From JADJYF01 sp043782755 (lineage in GTDB: Bacteria; Pseudomonadota; Gammaproteobacteria; Ga0077536): a DNA stretch of 64,000 bases. Position 1 is the stretch's first letter; the number at the start of each line of letters is the position of its first letter. Made by a program: the position numbers and the translations under genes. Of the stretch, positions 1 to 9,733 are shown piece by piece. A model generated the notes under the pieces. The model worked only from the letters and a program-made list of their open reading frames with translations, was not told the DNA's origin and did no database searches. The DNA lies in NCBI GenBank assembly GCA_043782755.1, contig JAYWAC010000240.1:1-64000 (forward strand), in the 5' to 3' direction.

Positions 1-143
1 GGCCGAATCACCGCCACTTCGCCCTTGGTCTGCGCGCCGTGCAGGGGATCGTCCCAGGCAAAGGGCGTCCACTGTGCGGGGTTGTCGTTGCGGCTGCCGA
101 CGATCAATCGGCGCGACTCGGCTATCGATACGATGGCAGACAT
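1..143 (-). CDS. Unidentified protein, 5' end only (runs off window start)
   Basis: An open minus-strand frame starts with ATG at 143 and continues without a stop to the window edge. An AGGGGAG Shine-Dalgarno-like element sits about 5 nt before the ATG. The first ~47 residues begin MSAIVSIAESRRLIVGSR and contain a segment rich in Trp and Asp. I do not recognise the family with confidence. The good ribosome site and lack of stops make it a real gene start rather than a shadow. The product cannot be named from this fragment. Confidence 0.55.
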   Translation of the reverse strand, partial: MSAIVSIAESRRLIVGSRNDNPAQWTPFAWDDPLHGAQTKGEVAVIR

Positions 144-743
144 GATGACTCCCCTAGTGTTTGCGGCGTGTGTGTGAGGTGTACACACCGGCAGAAAACG
201 CGCTTGCTCCCTGAACAGCAGCGTCCCGCGCCTGAGTGTCGGCGCATCGCGGCGTAGCCTCAAGTCTAGACTCCCGGGCAGCGAAGCACTCGGACTCGGT
301 CACGCCTGCCGATCGCGAAATGTCGGGAGGTTGGCCCACCGCTGATTAAATTCCCTGCTACGCGGAATTCATTCCCTGATAGCCCGATTTAATTCCCTGT
401 TCAGTTGGGTAGGGAATTTGGGCGCAAGTGGCCGATTTAGCGACGGTTTTAGGCCGGCTAAATGCGATTTTAGGTGGAGAATCGGTCCAATTCCCTGTTA
501 TTTTCCCTGATAGCAGGGAAATTCAGCCAGAGCAGGGTTCGCAGATGCCTCCGTGCTCCGCCACTCTCTAAGCTATTGATATGAAATAGATTTAATCCCC
601 TCGCAGTAGTTCGCCTTTCGCCCGGCACACCGGCAGTTTGCGCGCCGACCGAAGAACATTCCGCGCAGCGGAGGCAAATTCGAAGCAAAATTTCTGGCCA
701 ATTCAGGCCGCCGTCTCTCGACGGTCGTACCGCACTGGGGAAT
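144..743. other. Intergenic region with TTCCCTG repeats
   Basis: About 600 bases lie between the partial gene on the left and the recombinase remnant. I see no credible coding region. The left 200 bases show nothing recognisable. The 340-530 part holds the TTCCCTG array, listed separately. The rest is AT-richer than its neighbours and contains small out-of-frame ORFs only. Confidence 0.6.
351..520. repeat. TTCCCTG/CAGGGAA short-repeat array beyond the recombinase 3' end
   Basis: TTCCCTG occurs at 351-357, 372-378, 393-399, 491-497 and 503-509. An inverted CAGGGAA is at 514-520, and a one-mismatch inverted copy is near 411. The last three form a compact set with two direct copies and one inverted copy. 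Such arrays next to a serine recombinase gene suggest the terminal or recombination-site region of the element that carried it. This is inference from position and repetition; no precise element boundary is visible. Confidence 0.6.
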
Positions 744-2237
744 TTATCGGTCGCCGCGTCGCGATGACGCGGGCGTGCGCTTCAATAGCTGTCGCTGGTG
801 GGTCCACTCGAGTGGCAAATTTCGCGACTGCTTGATGAGGTGGCTGGCATTCAACTCGGGCGGGTGTCGCCCCTCCATGAGCGCCTGGGTGATGTCGGGA
901 GCCAGCCATGCCAGTCGCAAGACGGCGGTGAAGGTTGACTCGCTGATCTCGGCTTGCGCGGCGAGTGCCTTCATCGACATATCGACGTCGGTGTTCATGA
1001 CCCGCTCAAGATAGGCATGCGCCTTCTTGAGTAGCTTGATGAGGGTTGCATCCGGTTGCGGCTCGTCACGACGTCCATCGCCGAGCACGAGCTTCAGTCC
1101 CCCTCGCACATGACATAGGCGAACTGGCGTGGTGACGGTGTCTGTGTCCTGCGGGTTGTGTGCGTTGTCGTGACGCTGTTGGAGCACGTCACGCAACGGC
1201 TGTTGCTCTGCGATGGCACGCACGACCTGCAAGTCGAAATGCAGCGTGAGCTGGTCGTGAGTGACGACGACGCGGATGAGTAACGCCAGGACGAGCGCCC
1301 GTCGATGGGCTGCAGGGAGGTCAGACCATTGTGTGGCGAGCGTGTCTAACGTCTCCATTCGTGCTTTGAGTGTGGTGACTGAAGGCTGATCGGCCATGAG
1401 ATGCTCGCCCAAGGTCTTTCTATCTCGAAGCTGACGACACAGTTGTCGTGTGACTTCACGTTCGAGTTCGAGTTCGAGCGCGGGCAGGCGGAGGCTCTCC
1501 GTGCGTGCGGACTTGCTGGCGATGGTGAGCGGGCGGGAGATGTAGTGGCGATAGCGCTTGTTGTCTTTGACGGCATGGGTCGGTGTGAGTCTGTCACCAT
1601 TGGCGTCGAAGGCGAGTCCGGTGAGGAGACCCGCATGCGCCGCCTTCGGTCGCACCGCACTGTCAACACGGCTTTGCATCAAACGAGATTGCACCGCTTG
1701 CCAGAGGTCGTCATCGATAATGGCGGGATGTTGACCGGGGTAGATCTGGTCTTTGTGCGCAATCTGTCCGCGGTAGAGGGGATTGCTCAACAACCGATAG
1801 AGCGCGCCGCGCTGCATCGGCGTCCCGCCCTGGCCCGGTCTGAGTTTGCTGACAATGCCGCGTGCCTCCAAATCGGACTTCAAGTCAGCGACGCTGCCGA
1901 GTTCGAGGTAGCGTTGATAGATGAAGCCCACGGTCACGGCCTCGGGCGCGTTCACGACCAAGACGCGGTCGCGGCAGTCATAGCCCGTTGGTGGCAGGCT
2001 ACCCATCCACAGTCCCTTGCGCTTCGAGGCCGCAATCTTGTCGCGAATTTGCTCGGCAGTGACTTCGCGCTCGAACTGCGCGAAGGACAACAGCACGTTC
2101 AAGATCAAGCGTCCCATCGAGGTGGTGGTATTGAATTGCTGGGTGATGGAGACGAAGGAGACTTGATGCCCATCGAAGACTTCGACCAGCTTGGCGAAGT
2201 CAGCCAGAGAGCGGGTCAAGCGATCGACTTTGTAAAG
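744..2237 (-). pseudogene. Large serine recombinase, 5'-truncated (catalytic serine lost)
   Basis: The frame resembles resolvase/invertase-type large serine recombinases from the YKVDRLTRSLADF motif onward. It retains the STTQ-like QQFNTTTSMGRL and FEREVTAEQIRDKIA segments of the catalytic domain, the Recombinase domain (GTPMQRGALYRLLSNPLYRG) and the ribbon-like region (THAVKDNKRYRHY), ending near LPLEWTHQRQLL. Family members normally have ~90-100 residues before YKVDRLTR, including the nucleophilic Ser in a YxRxSS-type motif. Here homology stops abruptly near 2236 and no such motif exists upstream. The frame runs open to 2291, but the last residues belong to the antisense of a PIN gene. It is therefore very probably inactive. 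The TTCCCTG array lies beyond its 3' end. Confidence 0.85.
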
Positions 2238-2614
2238 GTGCTCATCCGCCCTTTTTGGTTCGAATTGACGATGCGCAATTCGAACGAGCACGACGGCTGA
2301 TCAAACGCGAAACGGGCCGCAGTGAACCGGCATTCATCAGTCAGCTGGTATTGCTGGAGCCCGAGTGGGTCCTGCGCAGTCGTTACGGCGTGGCCAAGGC
2401 TGCAATTATTGCCGCGCTTTCAAGTTTACTGGAAGCACCCGAGCTGGACATCGAGGATGAGCCGTCGGTAGAGGAGTCGGTATTTGTCTGGAAGGACTGT
2501 TCTGCGGAATTTGCCGATTGCTTGATCAATGCTCATCACCGCGCGCTCCGCTGCCGGGTGACAGCGACGTTTGACTCGAAGGCGGTGAAGCTTTTGGGAT
2601 TCGTCGCTGGCTAG
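2238..2614 (+). pseudogene. VapC-like PIN-domain toxin, 5'-truncated remnant
   Basis: The plus-strand frame from 2252 reads FLVRIDDAQFERARRLI and then a typical PIN body: ISQLVLLEPEWVLRSRYGV, EAPELDIEDE, AEFADCLINAHHRAL and a C-terminal TATFDSKAVKLLGF. The middle and C-terminal acidic residues of the nuclease site (EFADC, TFD) are present. The N-terminal MxxxDTNVL segment with the first catalytic Asp is missing. Just upstream, VLIR is encoded at 2239-2250 in another frame, so there is also a frameshift at the 2250 CCC run. No VapB antitoxin gene accompanies it. It abuts the beheaded recombinase head-to-head, so both genes lost their 5' ends at the same junction. Confidence 0.75.
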
Positions 2615-2757
2615 CGTCCATGCCATGCTGCGCTGAAGCGGGCGGCCGGAGTCGAGCCCGCTCGGTGTCACAACCTGCGGTTTCAGTTTCCCGGAAAGCT
2701 GATGGTCGAGCCCCGTGGGTTGACTATCGCGGTGACGTCACATCGAAAGCTGGTCCA

Positions 2758-5700
2758 TCACGCGGCTGCCCAGTGGCCGCATGCACTAATCGGACTGCTG
2801 GACGCGTGTTGGGTATGCAGCTTGCTCAGAACCTGTTCGATAGGCTCTGGTCTATGGACCAGGTAGCCCTGCGCGAAATCAACGCCCAGCTCTTCTATCT
2901 TTGCGAGTATTTGGGCGTTTTCCACGAACTCGGCGATGGTCTCAATGCCAATGACGCGCGCCACCTCGATGAAACAACGCACCGCGACCAGGTCGAGTGG
3001 ATTGTCAAGAATGTTTCGGATGAACTGGCCATCGATTTTCAGGTAATCCACCGGCAGCGATTTCAGATAGCCAAAAGATGATGCTCCGGCACCGAAGTCG
3101 TCGAGCGCGATTCGAATACCGAGCGCGCGCATCTCGCGGATGAAGTGCCGCGCCGCGTCGATGTGGGTGATCACGGCGGTCTCAGTGATCTCGAAACACA
3201 GTTTGCGCACATCGAACCGCGCAGTAGGCAGCAGCCCGGCAACAAAGCGCAGAAATTCCGGGTCGCCTATCGATTGGCCGGAAAGATTGACGGCGATGGT
3301 ATCCAGCGCGTCAAGTCGCGCACCCTGTCCATTCATAAATTCGAACACGTGACAGAACACCCAACGATCGAGTCGCGAGGCGAGATGGTAACGCTCGGCC
3401 GCCGGCAGGAACGCGCCGGGTGGGATGATGGCGTCCCCGGTGCCGCGCATTCGCAGCAGAATCTCGCAGTGGCCCTTTGAGGATGTGGCGTTGGTGGACG
3501 CGATGCGCTGTCCGTAAAGGACGAAGCGGTCATCGTCGATCGCCTGCTCGATGCGGTTCGCCCAGCGCATCTCCCCTTTGCGCACCGCCATAGACTGGTC
3601 GGTATCGCGCCAGGTGTGCACGCGATTGCGGCCGGAGTCCTTGGCCGCGAAGCACGCGCTGTCCGCAGCCTGCAATACAGCCGCTTCGCTGCTCGACGCA
3701 TCGGAGATCGGCACCAGTCCTATGCTGGCGCCGATGCGATAGCGCTTGACGTCATGGTCGAAACGGAACTCGTTCATTTCATCGCAGATCTGCTGCGCGA
3801 CGCGCTCGGCCTGTTCGACACTGCAGTGCTCTAGTATCACACCGAATTCGTCTCCGCCTAAACGCGCGAGCGTATCTCGCTTGCGCACACACTGGCTGAG
3901 CAGTTCAGACACTTGCTTCAATAGTTGATCGCCAATTCTGTGGCCACACGAGTCGTTGACAATCTTGAATTGGTCGAGATCGATGTACATCAGCGCATTA
4001 ATCGAGGCTGCGCTCTGCGCATGATCGAACACGCGCTTTAGACGGTGTTCGAACTCGGCGCGGTTAATGAGCCCGGTCAGGGAGTCGTGCGTGGCACGAT
4101 GTTGCATGGCCTGATTCAACCGGCGCTGGTCGGACACGTCGTGAAACACCAGTACCGCACCGAGAACGAGACCGTCACGGCCACGGATCGGTGAGGCGGA
4201 ATCCTGGATGCCGTATTCCACCTTGTCGCGGGCGATAAGCATGGTACGGTCGGCAAGCTCGACGGTGCGGCCTTGGGTGAGGCACGCGTACACCGGATTC
4301 TCCACTGTCGCGCGCGATTCTTCGTGGACGATTTCGAACACCTCGCGGATTGGCCGACCGCTGGCATCCGTTCGAGCCCAGCCGGTCAGCTTCTCGGCGA
4401 CTGGATTCATCCACGTTACGGCGCACTCGACATCAGTAGTGATGACAGCGTCCCCGATCGACTCTAGCGTTACCTGCAACAGTTCGCGGCTTTCGAGCAA
4501 CTCTTGTTCCGCCGCATACCGCCGCGTGATGTCCTGTAGTGCGCCGACCAGCCGCGCAGGCAGGCCGTTTTCGAATTCCACCTCGCCCGATACACGGGTC
4601 CAGATACTGCGGCCGCCCGCAGTCACCATCTCGGCCTCAAGATCCCACGGGGTACCGTCGGCTTGTGCGGCCTCCAGAGCGGCAGCTATGGCCTCGCGGC
4701 TGCTGGGTGCGTAAGCACGCAAAGCCTCGACCACGGTCATGTGGGTGCCGGGCGGCAGGTCGAGCACCCGACAGGTTGCTTCGGACCAGTCAAGTCTGCC
4801 GCTCGCAAGGTTGATGCTCCAGCCACCGACGTGTGCGATCTTGCCCGTGCGTTCGAGCGCACAATGGCTTTCTCGCAGCGCCTCGGCGTTCGCTACCCGG
4901 GACGAGATGTCGGTATGCGTCCCCATCATCTTCAACGGCTGGCCGGCCGCGTCGCGCAAGGCGACGCGACCGCGATCGTGTAACCACACCCAATGGCCTT
5001 CTTTGTGGCGCATCCGGATCTCGCAGTCGTAATAGTCGATCTCGCCACGAAAATGGCGCTCAATGAGTGCAGAGGCGCGCTCCAGATCGTTCGGGTGAGT
5101 GACGCGTTTCCAGGTTGTGATAGTGGTCGGCGCCAGCTCTTCGAGGGTATAGCCGATGAGTTCCGCCCAACGCTCGTTGACAACAAGCTCGTCCGTTTGG
5201 ACGTCCCATTCCCAGGTTCCGACGTTGGTGCCTTCGAGGATGCTGTGCAAACGGTTGCGCTGCTCCATTAGCCGCTGCGTCATACGCAGCGGCTCGGTGA
5301 TGTCGCTCACCGATCCCACGTAGCCGGACATTCGGCCCTTGTTGTCGATCACCGGTTGCGCCCGTACATGCACCTGCCGTGCGTCCTCTGCGGAACGCAG
5401 AATGCGGAATTGCATGTCGAATTCGCCGTGGTCGCGAGCGCAGTCCTGCCAGCGCGCCGCGACTGCGGCGCGGTCTAGTGGATGAAGCGTCGCAGTCCAG
5501 CCATCGCCCGCGGCCTGGACGCCGGAGAGTCCGTAGATCGCCTGCCACGCCGGATTTGTGTATATACAGCGACCGTCCGCATCAGTGCGGAAGATGCCGA
5601 GCGGTGAACATTCACTCAAGGTTCGAAACTCCGCTTCGCTGGCGGCCAGCAAGGACAGTGCGCGTTGACCTTCTATCGCGCTGGCGGCAGCTTGGGCAAG

Positions 5701-6153
5701 GGCCTGGAGCGCCTCGCGCTGCATGGCGTTCAAATGCCGCGGCTGCTTGTCGATGACGCACAGAGTACCAATACGATGGCCGTCCTCAAGGCGGATCGGC
5801 GCGCCGGCGTAGAATCGGATGTTTGGCGAGCCGCACACCAAAGGGTTGGAGGCGAAGCGTGGGTCGAGTGTTGCGTCCGGGATCTCGAACAGTTCATCGG
5901 ACTCGATGGCGTGCGAACAGAACGCGACGTCACGTTCTGTTTCGGTCACACCCGGCAGACCGATGTTGGCCTTGAACCATTGACGATGTTCATCGATGAG
6001 GCTCACCAGCGCGACAGGCGCGCCGCAGATTGCCGACGCGGAGCTGACCAGCGCGTCGAACACGGGATCGGCGTGAGAATCGAGGATGTCCAGACCGCGC
6101 AGGCGCGCCAGTCGTGTCTGCTCGTTTTGACTCGCACCTGCTGGGGGGAACAT
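2758..6153 (-). CDS. GAF-PAS(x4)-GGDEF-EAL cyclic-di-GMP signalling protein
   Basis: This 1131-residue protein starts at ATG 6153 with GGAG 8 nt upstream. Domains in order: N-terminal GAF (about 10-165, with VALVSLIDEHRQWFKA), then PAS/PAC repeats (about 170-290, 300-415, 430-540, 550-665), GGDEF (about 690-850) and EAL (about 870-1115). The cyclase site is an intact GGDEF preceded five residues earlier by RKRD, an RxxD inhibitory site. The EAL domain starts EILLR rather than EALLR but keeps NLSG, FEITET, DDFGAG, KIDG, AEFVE and a Q in AQGY, so phosphodiesterase activity is plausible. No membrane segment is evident; sensing is presumably cytosolic through GAF and PAS. It is monocistronic. Confidence 0.93.
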   Translation of the reverse strand: MFPPAGASQNEQTRLARLRGLDILDSHADPVFDALVSSASAICGAPVALVSLIDEHRQWFKANIGLPGVTETERDVAFCSHAIESDELFEIPDATLDPRFASNPLVCGSPNIRFYAGAPIRLEDGHRIGTLCVIDKQPRHLNAMQREALQALAQAAASAIEGQRALSLLAASEAEFRTLSECSPLGIFRTDADGRCIYTNPAWQAIYGLSGVQAAGDGWTATLHPLDRAAVAARWQDCARDHGEFDMQFRILRSAEDARQVHVRAQPVIDNKGRMSGYVGSVSDITEPLRMTQRLMEQRNRLHSILEGTNVGTWEWDVQTDELVVNERWAELIGYTLEELAPTTITTWKRVTHPNDLERASALIERHFRGEIDYYDCEIRMRHKEGHWVWLHDRGRVALRDAAGQPLKMMGTHTDISSRVANAEALRESHCALERTGKIAHVGGWSINLASGRLDWSEATCRVLDLPPGTHMTVVEALRAYAPSSREAIAAALEAAQADGTPWDLEAEMVTAGGRSIWTRVSGEVEFENGLPARLVGALQDITRRYAAEQELLESRELLQVTLESIGDAVITTDVECAVTWMNPVAEKLTGWARTDASGRPIREVFEIVHEESRATVENPVYACLTQGRTVELADRTMLIARDKVEYGIQDSASPIRGRDGLVLGAVLVFHDVSDQRRLNQAMQHRATHDSLTGLINRAEFEHRLKRVFDHAQSAASINALMYIDLDQFKIVNDSCGHRIGDQLLKQVSELLSQCVRKRDTLARLGGDEFGVILEHCSVEQAERVAQQICDEMNEFRFDHDVKRYRIGASIGLVPISDASSSEAAVLQAADSACFAAKDSGRNRVHTWRDTDQSMAVRKGEMRWANRIEQAIDDDRFVLYGQRIASTNATSSKGHCEILLRMRGTGDAIIPPGAFLPAAERYHLASRLDRWVFCHVFEFMNGQGARLDALDTIAVNLSGQSIGDPEFLRFVAGLLPTARFDVRKLCFEITETAVITHIDAARHFIREMRALGIRIALDDFGAGASSFGYLKSLPVDYLKIDGQFIRNILDNPLDLVAVRCFIEVARVIGIETIAEFVENAQILAKIEELGVDFAQGYLVHRPEPIEQVLSKLHTQHASSSPISACGHWAAA

Positions 6154-6728
6154 CGGAAACTCCAGATTATTGCTAAGGGGCCAAATCCAAAACAGGCAGA
6201 CATTTGGGGGTATCGGCCGGCCGGCACGGGTACTTGAAGCTACAACCCGACGTCACGGTAATGGCCGGCGGCGACCTGATCGCGTGGCAAAGCGCTGCGT
6301 GAGGGGTGCAGCGTTTGGCGCTGTCTCGCTCCTTCCTCTTTGCTACGTCGCGGGAGAGGAGAACAGACCTGTTCCACGCGTCACCTCTCGCACTGCTCAA
6401 TGGCGTGGCGCCGCCTCCCCACGATCGAGTTCTGCAGTGAAATCATCAAGCGCGCGGTGCAGGGCAACACTGGTGAATTCGATGTCGGGGTATAGGCAGC
6501 AAAAGCAGTATCAAATTCGCAATCGAGTTGCGTGCCGATGGTTCGACGACCACCATTTCCACCACCCAAGCTACAATCGCCCGCACCGTCGCGGCTAAGC
6601 AAGGATTGGGCGTAGGACCGGCACAGTCCTTGGGTGAAACCCTCAATCGTGCCTGGCATCCGCCGCCGCGCAGGTCTATTGGTTCGAGTCGAGTTGCCCG
6701 CGCGTCATGGAATAAGGTTCTGTCAGGC
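6154..6728. other. Intergenic region, nothing recognised
   Basis: These 575 bases separate the divergently transcribed GGDEF/EAL gene and the acyltransferase gene. Several open frames cross it on both strands, but none has a convincing start, ribosome site or family-like protein. It must contain the two divergent promoters; I could not identify clear -35/-10 pairs. Confidence 0.5.
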
Positions 6729-7820
6729 ATGAATGCCATCTCCGCCTCGCGGTGTCCCGCTATCACGGGTCGTCTGTGTTTCATCGATGGCTTGCGCGCG
6801 CTAGCCGCGCAGCTCATCGTCTGGCATCACCTCGCGTTCTATGGGCCTTTGTCCGACGTCGCCCATCCTCTCACCCCGTTTATTCTGGATTTGCTGCACG
6901 ACCATGGGCGCATGGCGGTGCAGATCTTTCAGGTTATCGGCGGCTTCGTGACCGCCCAGCATCTCGATGGCCTGCAGCGCTTGGATCTGCGCGGTTTCTT
7001 TGACGAAATCTGGCGGCGCTATCGACGCACGGGCGGCCCCTATCTGGTCACCCTGGTGCTGGCGGTCGCGGCCAACGCGTTGGCCGATCACTGGATGGAC
7101 CACCGTTCGATCTCGGCCGCACCAAGCGTCGCTCAACTGATCGCGCATGCCTTCTATCTGCAAGACGTACTCGGCTACCAAGCCTTGAGCGCCGGCATTT
7201 GGTATCTGGCGGTCGATTTCCAGTTATTCGTGTTGGTGCTGGCAGTAGCGGGATTAGTGCGCTGGCTGGCACCACGCCTGTGTAACAGTGCGGAGGTGGT
7301 GACTACTCTCACCCAGATCGTGTTCGCCAGTCTCGCCGTTGCCTCGTTGCTCTGGTTCAATCGCGATACCACTTACGATCATTGGGCGGTGTATTTCTTC
7401 GGCAGCTATTTTCTCGGCATGTTGTTGCGCTGGGCGCTCGGCGGCGCGATCGCGTTGTGGAGTTTGTGGGCTTATTTCGCGGTCGTGGTGGCGGCCCTCA
7501 CCATCGATTGGCGGCCACGCTTGCTGGTGGCGGGCCTTACCGCCGTCGTTATCCTGCTCGCCGCCCATCGTCACATTCTGCAGCAGTGGCCGAAGAACAC
7601 GTGGATTGCTTATCTCGGGCGTATTTCCTTCAGCCTGTTCCTGGTCCACTTTCCGATCTGCCTGATTGTCAACGCATGGTTCTCGCGTCTGCCGCTTTCG
7701 CCGCTGCAATCTTGGTTGGCGATGTTCGGCGCCTATGGCGCGAGTCTCGCGGTCGCGGTGGTGTTTCACCATTTCGTTGAGTCGCCGTTTCAGCGCGTGG
7801 GGCGACGGATAGCGCAGTAG
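6729..7820 (+). CDS. Acyltransferase family 3 membrane protein (OafA/YrhL type)
   Basis: I chose ATG 6729 (363 residues) because it is preceded by a GGAATAAGG stretch and followed immediately by the family N terminus: RLCFIDGLRALAAQLIVWHHL carries the conserved DGLRA and the histidine pair region of acyltransferase 3. About ten hydrophobic helices follow, and the protein ends with a YLGRISFSLFLVHFPI segment and an FVESPFQRVGRR tail typical of the family. It probably O-acylates a cell-surface glycan or lipid. No adjacent polysaccharide genes reveal the acceptor. The longer upstream frame (from 6528) is low-quality sequence and not family-like. Confidence 0.88.
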   Translation: MNAISASRCPAITGRLCFIDGLRALAAQLIVWHHLAFYGPLSDVAHPLTPFILDLLHDHGRMAVQIFQVIGGFVTAQHLDGLQRLDLRGFFDEIWRRYRRTGGPYLVTLVLAVAANALADHWMDHRSISAAPSVAQLIAHAFYLQDVLGYQALSAGIWYLAVDFQLFVLVLAVAGLVRWLAPRLCNSAEVVTTLTQIVFASLAVASLLWFNRDTTYDHWAVYFFGSYFLGMLLRWALGGAIALWSLWAYFAVVVAALTIDWRPRLLVAGLTAVVILLAAHRHILQQWPKNTWIAYLGRISFSLFLVHFPICLIVNAWFSRLPLSPLQSWLAMFGAYGASLAVAVVFHHFVESPFQRVGRRIAQ

Positions 7821-7821
7821 T

Positions 7822-7839
7822 GTGCGAATGAATTCGCAC
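7822..7839. repeat. REP-like palindrome, family A
   Basis: GTGCGAATGAATTCGCAC is a perfect 8-bp inverted repeat around a GA centre, lying just after the acyltransferase stop. Related copies occur in this window at 12732, 18242, 23457, 24841, 26791 and 26849, always between genes or at gene ends. Confidence 0.75.
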
Positions 7840-7961
7840 CTGCCGGGGCTGGATCGATACGTAACCGGACGACGGAACCGCGCAGAAGATCAAACGCCGC
7901 AAAGTCCAGGAATACGCCTTCGATAACCGCGACAAGCCACGCAGGTGCCCGCCGCGAAGTG

Positions 7962-9485
7962 TCAGCGTGCACCGTGCTTGGCGATGAACTGCGTGGCGAG
8001 ATGATCCGACCACGCAGCGATCGTCATGGACGGCGGCCCGCCTGGCGCGCGCGGCAGGGCTGCGGCATCGGCGACATAGAGGCCCGGGTTGTCGAATACC
8101 TGACCGTCAGCATCGACCACGCCATGCTCGATGCTGCTGCCGAGACAGGCGCCGCCGGTAGGATGCACGGTGATGGGCGTCTTTGGCGCATAGATCTTCC
8201 TGCCGGTCTGCGCCGCCATCTTGTCGAAGGTGTCCTTGATGCGCTTGAAGATAGTGCTGCGACTGGTGTCGTACTCGATGTTCAACTTGCTGCCACGTAA
8301 AGACACCGTGCCACACATGTCGTCTTCGCCGAGACCGGCAATCATGGTGCCGCGCTTCAAACGCTCACGCACACGCTTAGGCAGCGGATAGCTGTCGACC
8401 GAGGGTAGACCGCCACCGCCGATCATCGGCGCATCGCTATCGCCACGTGGTCGCACGCCACCGGTAGTCGGCAGACCCAAGGTCTGATCGAGCCCCGGCT
8501 CGTTGTAATCCCAGAAGCCGAAATAATCACCGTTGCTGCCGAAGTGCTTGCCGAGTTGCGGCATGCCGTTCAGACCACCGATCACATCGCGGCTATGCAA
8601 CAGAATGCGCAGTGTGTTGAGTGTGCCGGCCGCGAGGATCACATGGCTCGCGGTTAGCGCTTCGCGCTTGCCGCTGTGATGATCGATGTACTCGATGCGA
8701 TAGCGCGAATCGGGCGCGCTGCCTAAACGCACGATGGCGCCCACTTCCGCCATGTCGCGCACCTTCAAACCACGTTTCAAGGCCGGCGCGAGATAGACCG
8801 CATCCAAGGTCGTCTTGCCGCCCTTGGGCGACCCTAGGAATCCGTCGTCATTGCCCTTGTAATCGACCTCGTAGCGTTCGACGCCGTTCTCGTCGGTGAG
8901 CTTGACCGGGTGGTCGGGATCTTCCGGCAGCATATAACCGAGACGCGGATCGGGTGGCGGCGCGGCCGGCTCCAGCACCGGGTTGTCCTTGAAGCGCGCG
9001 GTCGACGTGTTGGGAATGCGATGGTCGGCCATCGGCGTGGTCGAGCCCATGCGTTCCAGCACCGCGTCGTAATGGGGTGACATCACCGCGTCGGAAATCC
9101 CCTCGTGATGCCCTTCCCAGTAGCGCTCGGCGAGCGGCCGCACGTTGACCGCCGAATAGACATGGCTGCCGCCGCCCACACTCGAAGAACAGGCGATCGT
9201 CACGCCCTTGGCGAAGAACAGTTCAAACAGACCATGCTTGCTCAGCTTCAAGCGGCTGCCGGGCATCCAATTGCCGCCGATGGCGCGCAACAAGCGGGTC
9301 GGTATCTGCCAGCCACGCGGCAAGGGTGATCGTTTGGCGATACCCATGGAGCGCACCGGCACGGTGTCGCGCCATGGTCCGCGTTCGAGCAAGGTCACGG
9401 CAAAGCCTGCTTCCGCCAGCCGCGCCGCGCTGACCGAGCCGCCGAAGCCGCTACCGATCACTACGATATCAATGCCCTTGTTCAT
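7962..9485 (-). CDS. GMC-family FAD oxidoreductase (cholesterol-oxidase-like)
   Basis: The start at 9485 gives MNKGIDIVVIGSGFGGSVSA, an N-terminal Rossmann FAD motif, with GGAG about 8 nt upstream. The longer frame to 9668 is not family-like. The 507-residue protein has the GMC-type SSSVGGGSHVYSAVN segment (~116-130), AAGTLNT, HPTGGACLGSS and a C-terminal LYVADAAALPRAPGGPPSMT. It resembles the cholesterol oxidase/ChoD-like branch that oxidises sterol or other alcohol substrates. No signal peptide is apparent. It stands alone on its strand and is divergent from the SDR gene at 9734. The substrate is unknown. Confidence 0.88.
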   Translation of the reverse strand: MNKGIDIVVIGSGFGGSVSAARLAEAGFAVTLLERGPWRDTVPVRSMGIAKRSPLPRGWQIPTRLLRAIGGNWMPGSRLKLSKHGLFELFFAKGVTIACSSSVGGGSHVYSAVNVRPLAERYWEGHHEGISDAVMSPHYDAVLERMGSTTPMADHRIPNTSTARFKDNPVLEPAAPPPDPRLGYMLPEDPDHPVKLTDENGVERYEVDYKGNDDGFLGSPKGGKTTLDAVYLAPALKRGLKVRDMAEVGAIVRLGSAPDSRYRIEYIDHHSGKREALTASHVILAAGTLNTLRILLHSRDVIGGLNGMPQLGKHFGSNGDYFGFWDYNEPGLDQTLGLPTTGGVRPRGDSDAPMIGGGGLPSVDSYPLPKRVRERLKRGTMIAGLGEDDMCGTVSLRGSKLNIEYDTSRSTIFKRIKDTFDKMAAQTGRKIYAPKTPITVHPTGGACLGSSIEHGVVDADGQVFDNPGLYVADAAALPRAPGGPPSMTIAAWSDHLATQFIAKHGAR

Positions 9486-9733
9486 GTCGTTGCTCCGCGT
9501 GGGGATGTGCTGCGTGAGCGGCGCGGCCGCGTCACGCGCAGGGAGGCCGCATGTTACAACCGCAGGCCGCCGCCTGGCATCCTCTGGTACACGCGGCAGA
9601 CGCGGCATGATCGCGGTCAAGGCCCTAACCCGCGCCACGCTATCCAGTGCCGCGCCGGGGCGCGACAATGACCAGCACTTAAGGCCGCGTCAGCGGCGCG
9701 CGCGTTTGAATTCAAGACAGGAGCGAGGAATAC

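Noticed and set aside
1401..2300. Long antisense frame over the recombinase remnant
   Set aside because: Opposite strand to a recognisable recombinase; low-complexity translation with no family features. A high-GC shadow.
4092..4107. TGGCACGATGTTGCAT, sigma-54-like
   Set aside because: It lies inside the GGDEF/EAL coding sequence and the GG-GC spacing is one base short of the -24/-12 consensus.
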